Of a stretch of DNA of 8,039 nucleotides, positions 6,236 through 8,039 are shown piece after piece. A program made the translations under genes and the position numbers. The notes beneath the pieces were generated by a model. That model saw only the letters and a list, made by a program, of their open reading frames with translations, was not told where the DNA came from and did no database searches. The stretch comes from Streptomycetaceae bacterium (GTDB taxonomy: Bacteria; Actinomycetota; Actinomycetes; Nanopelagicales; Nanopelagicaceae), in assembly GCA_027486075.1 (NCBI GenBank), contig JAIXPU010000141.1, positions 1-8,039 on the forward strand. The letters run 5' to 3'. Each line of letters opens with the position of its first letter. Position 1 is the first letter of the stretch.

Positions 6236-7461
6236 CAGACAACAATCCCCTTTGTATCTTCTTCACGGATATGCCATGAAGATCCATACTCTGAAACTAA
6301 CTCCAAGAATGGCTTTGGTGCAAACCATTCAGGGCCATTGACGCCTTCCGGCTGCCAAACTCCCTTATGGATAAGCTCCATAGCAATCACAGGATTAATA
6401 GCGGTCTGCCATACAACTGCTTGATCGCCGTAATTTTCCATAGACCACGCGTTATCAACGACGTTGTAAATGTATACAGCCTTTGGCTTACCTTCTTTAT
6501 CAAGACCCTTTACAAGAGTTCCTGCGCAGGTTTTTCCACGCATACGTTCTCCGAGAGTTGCAGGATCTGGCAGCGATGCCGCCAAGATATCGCGAGGTGA
6601 AACAGCAACACCTTGCACAGTGATCTGCTCCTTACGATCCATTCCCAACATATGAATTGTCTTCAGCGTTGAGATGAATTCAGAGCCAAGTCCATACTTG
6701 AACTTAACCTTCTTGGCATCAACTTTCTGTGGGATAAGGACCACTTCTTCGTGCTCAACGTTGACGCACTCGACGGGTCCGATTCCTTCTGGGAAATCGA
6801 AAATCTCGAGCTCGCTAAATGGTTCGGTTGTGTACCAACCGCGTCCATCTTCCCAAACTAATGGGGGATTGAGGCACTCTTCAATCGTTGTCCAGATTGA
6901 AAACGATGGTGCAAAGTCAGCGCCCTCGACAGTCAGATTAGAACCGTCAAAGACTGTTACTTCATCAAGACGTGAGAAGAGCTCATCGGATGCGTAACGA
7001 GCGAAGATATCGCTCATGCCAGGTTCGATACCCATGCCAACGACTGCATAGATGCCGCGTTCACACCAGTTCCAGTCGCGAGCAAATTGTTCGTCACCGA
7101 GCTTTACGCCAGTTTCGCTATTTGGGTAATGAGGATGCGGACGCGATAGCGACATCGCCATATCCATGTAATTTACATTTTCAATTTCGCATGCCAAAAA
7201 GATAGGCATTACAAAACGCGGATCTACCGCGTTCACAACAATATCTGGGTTTGCCTTACGAATGAGAGCTCGGACATCTTCAAGTTCTGCGGCGTTCACC
7301 TCCGCTGCGGAGAATCGAGAGTCTTTTAACTTGGTTACGGCTGCTTCTGCGCGTGACAGATTGCGATCTGCAATGACCATTTGAGTGATAAATGATCTAC
7401 GTGATGCGATATTTGCGATTGCACTGCCAACTCCGCCTGCGCCGATAACGAGCGCTTTCAT
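6235..7461 (-). CDS. Saccharopine dehydrogenase-family NAD(P)-dependent oxidoreductase
   Basis: 408 residues. The N-terminus is a Rossmann fold: MKALVIGAGGVGSA with GxGxxG at 7-12, second strand ending IADRN at 30-34, and VVNAVDP at 75-81. EPGMSD at 146-151 matches the conserved G-x-x-PG region of the family, and the C-terminal third contains NYGDQAVVWQTAINP and a GVNGPEWFAP-type ending typical of LYS9-like and carboxynorspermidine-dehydrogenase-like proteins. These enzymes make or break the C-N bond of opine-like amino acids with NAD(P)H. Candidate roles are lysine degradation or synthesis via saccharopine, or polyamine synthesis via carboxynorspermidine; the sequence alone does not decide. 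AAAGG at 7468-7472, six bases before the ATG, supports the start. The SDR gene is translated directly after it and coupled by TGATG. No decarboxylase, aminotransferase or other lysine or polyamine gene lies in the window. Confidence 0.85.
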   Translation of the reverse strand: MKALVIGAGGVGSAIANIASRRSFITQMVIADRNLSRAEAAVTKLKDSRFSAAEVNAAELEDVRALIRKANPDIVVNAVDPRFVMPIFLACEIENVNYMDMAMSLSRPHPHYPNSETGVKLGDEQFARDWNWCERGIYAVVGMGIEPGMSDIFARYASDELFSRLDEVTVFDGSNLTVEGADFAPSFSIWTTIEECLNPPLVWEDGRGWYTTEPFSELEIFDFPEGIGPVECVNVEHEEVVLIPQKVDAKKVKFKYGLGSEFISTLKTIHMLGMDRKEQITVQGVAVSPRDILAASLPDPATLGERMRGKTCAGTLVKGLDKEGKPKAVYIYNVVDNAWSMENYGDQAVVWQTAINPVIAMELIHKGVWQPEGVNGPEWFAPKPFLELVSEYGSSWHIREEDTKGIVV

Positions 7462-7467
7462 GGGTGG

Positions 7468-7472
7468 CCTTT
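7468..7472 (-). promoter_or_regulatory. Ribosome binding site of the saccharopine-dehydrogenase-family gene
   Basis: The minus strand reads GAAAGG followed by CCACCC and ATG, giving AAAGG at six-base spacing. This supports the start at 7461. Confidence 0.6.
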
Positions 7473-7515
7473 CATTCTTTATTACACACGACCGTTGTTG
7501 AGCGTGTTAGCCCAA

Positions 7516-7549
7516 GGCTAGCCATAGAGATAACCTTTGCCAAGTTATC
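7516..7549. promoter_or_regulatory. Two inverted repeats between the oxidoreductase operon and the tRNA gene
   Basis: GGCTAGCC at 7516-7523 is a perfect 8-base palindrome. GATAAC (7529-7534) and GTTATC (7544-7549) form perfect 6-base arms around a 9-base centre, a 21-base dyad of the size many dimeric repressors bind. They lie 55-88 bases upstream of the oxidoreductase start and just before the tRNA gene. No T tract follows on either strand, so a terminator is unlikely. Operator function is inferred from position and symmetry only. I could not place a convincing promoter for either gene in 7462-7565. Confidence 0.3.
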
Positions 7550-7565
7550 GCACAAAAATGAATAG

Positions 7566-7638
7566 GTCCCCGTAGCTCAGTGGATAGAGCAACCGCCTCC
7601 TAAGCGGTAGGTCGCAGGTTCAACTCCCGCCGGGGACA
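7566..7638 (+). tRNA. tRNA-Arg (anticodon CCT)
   Basis: A full cloverleaf can be drawn: acceptor GTCCCCG/CGGGGAC (7 bp, perfect), D stem GCTC/GAGC, anticodon stem ACCGC/GCGGT (perfect) with loop CTCCTAA, variable loop AGGTC, and T loop TTCAACT. Loop positions 34-36 are CCT, reading the AGG arginine codon. The discriminator base is A and CCA is not encoded (ACTTG follows), so the CCA end must be added by nucleotidyltransferase. The T stem GCAGG/CCCGC has one A-C mismatch at 7616 and 7628, the only unpaired position in any stem. The gene stands alone between divergent neighbours. Confidence 0.93.
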
Positions 7639-7724
7639 CTTGTTGCACGCCATACCTTAATAATTTACAAGTAAAACTTCTAACCACTTGAGCCTACATA
7701 TTCCCTCAAAAAGAATTTCATTCT

Positions 7725-7730
7725 ATTCTG
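7725..7730 (+). promoter_or_regulatory. Candidate -10 element (TATTCT) of the last gene
   Basis: TATTCT fits the loose actinobacterial -10 pattern TAnnnT and ends five bases before the ATG at 7736. Initiation would fall on or next to the A of ATG, giving a leaderless mRNA. There is no Shine-Dalgarno and no clear -35. The rest of 7639-7724 is AT-rich with no other feature that I can support. Confidence 0.3.
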
Positions 7731-7735
7731 TTGCA

Positions 7736-8039
7736 ATGTTGCTGAAGGTACTTTTAGTGCTTCTTCTCGTTGGTCAAATGCCCCCTAGTGTGGCGGCTGT
7801 AAAAGCTGGCGAGAAATGTTCCAAAGTCGGGCTTGCTGCAAAGTCAAAAAATAAAAACTTTGTCTGCCTAAAATCAGGAAAGGTGAATCGCTGGACAGAA
7901 AAAAAGGAAAAAGTTTCAATTCCTGTGCCATCTGCAAAGGAAGAGAAAAGTGACCAATTACTTATTTCGACTGTACCGTTGGGAAGCTTCAATACAACTT
8001 TTATGTTAGGAAAACCTCAGTCAAGAGATATTGGCGAGA
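7736..8039 (+). CDS. Small secreted Cys/Lys-rich protein, 3' end missing
   Basis: 101 codons are visible before the window ends without a stop. MLLKVLLVLLLVG is a hydrophobic export signal with one basic residue; cleavage is likely after Val-Ala-Ala near residue 21. The mature protein begins with a Lys-rich module holding Cys28 and Cys44, then a Trp at 53 and a Lys/Glu-rich linker (about 54-71). The spacing Cys-x15-Cys, with CSK at the first and a C-x-K at the second, is the same as in the secreted protein at 2467-3075. What follows (LISTVPLGSFNTTFMLGKP) is too short to assign. The frame is continuous, and the signal peptide supports a real gene. The ATG lacks a ribosome binding site. Confidence 0.65.
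   Translation, partial: MLLKVLLVLLLVGQMPPSVAAVKAGEKCSKVGLAAKSKNKNFVCLKSGKVNRWTEKKEKVSIPVPSAKEEKSDQLLISTVPLGSFNTTFMLGKPQSRDIGE

Noticed and set aside
7638..7672. ACTTGT/ACAAGT inverted repeat after the tRNA as its terminator or an attachment site
   Set aside because: Six-bp arms around a 23-base loop with no T run; no second copy of the tRNA 3' end in the window to indicate integration.
7774..7992. Minus-strand ORF opposite the last gene
   Set aside because: The plus strand has a signal peptide and conserved Cys module in the same bases; the minus-strand frame has no supporting signal.

Overview
The window looks like chromosome of a moderate-GC (by eye close to half G+C) actinobacterium. I would guess a freshwater acI/Nanopelagicales-type lineage, from the RhlE-type helicase with Lys/Ala/Pro-rich head and RGG tail, the small secreted Cys/Lys-rich proteins, the dense packing with overlapping stop codons, and candidate leaderless starts. 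This is inference from gene style; no taxonomic marker is present.

Layout. (1) 1-1032 (+): 3' part of a YeeE/YedE-family sulfur-compound permease, cut by the window edge. (2) 1017-2393 (-): a membrane diguanylate cyclase with about ten membrane segments and a GGDEF domain, convergent with the permease and overlapping its end by 16 bases. (3) A strong hairpin terminator at 2408-2443 ends gene 4; its tail may also serve as the promoter of gene 2. (4) 2467-3075 (-): a secreted coiled-coil protein with four cysteines. (5) 3076-3362: a divergent intergenic region with a -10-like site and a highly foldable leader in front of gene 6. (6) 3363-5465 (+): a 700-residue DEAD-box RNA helicase. (7) 6235-5462 (-): a short-chain dehydrogenase, whose stop shares a TTAA with the helicase stop. 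(8) 7461-6235 (-): a saccharopine-dehydrogenase-family oxidoreductase, translated just before gene 7 and coupled to it by TGATG. (9) 7566-7638 (+): tRNA-Arg(CCT). (10) 7736-end (+): start of another small secreted protein, cut by the window edge.

How they work together. Genes 8 and 7 form a probable two-gene operon of Rossmann oxidoreductases; the substrate is not readable. The other genes appear to be independent units: sulfur uptake, c-di-GMP signalling, RNA remodelling and a tRNA. The two secreted proteins share the same Cys-x15-Cys element near the mature N-terminus and probably belong to one lineage-specific family.

Most worth a second look are the leader of the helicase gene (a possible three-way junction with alternative pairings, a second hairpin and tiny upstream ORFs) and the shared element of the two secreted proteins. 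I see no mobile element, CRISPR array or defence system.
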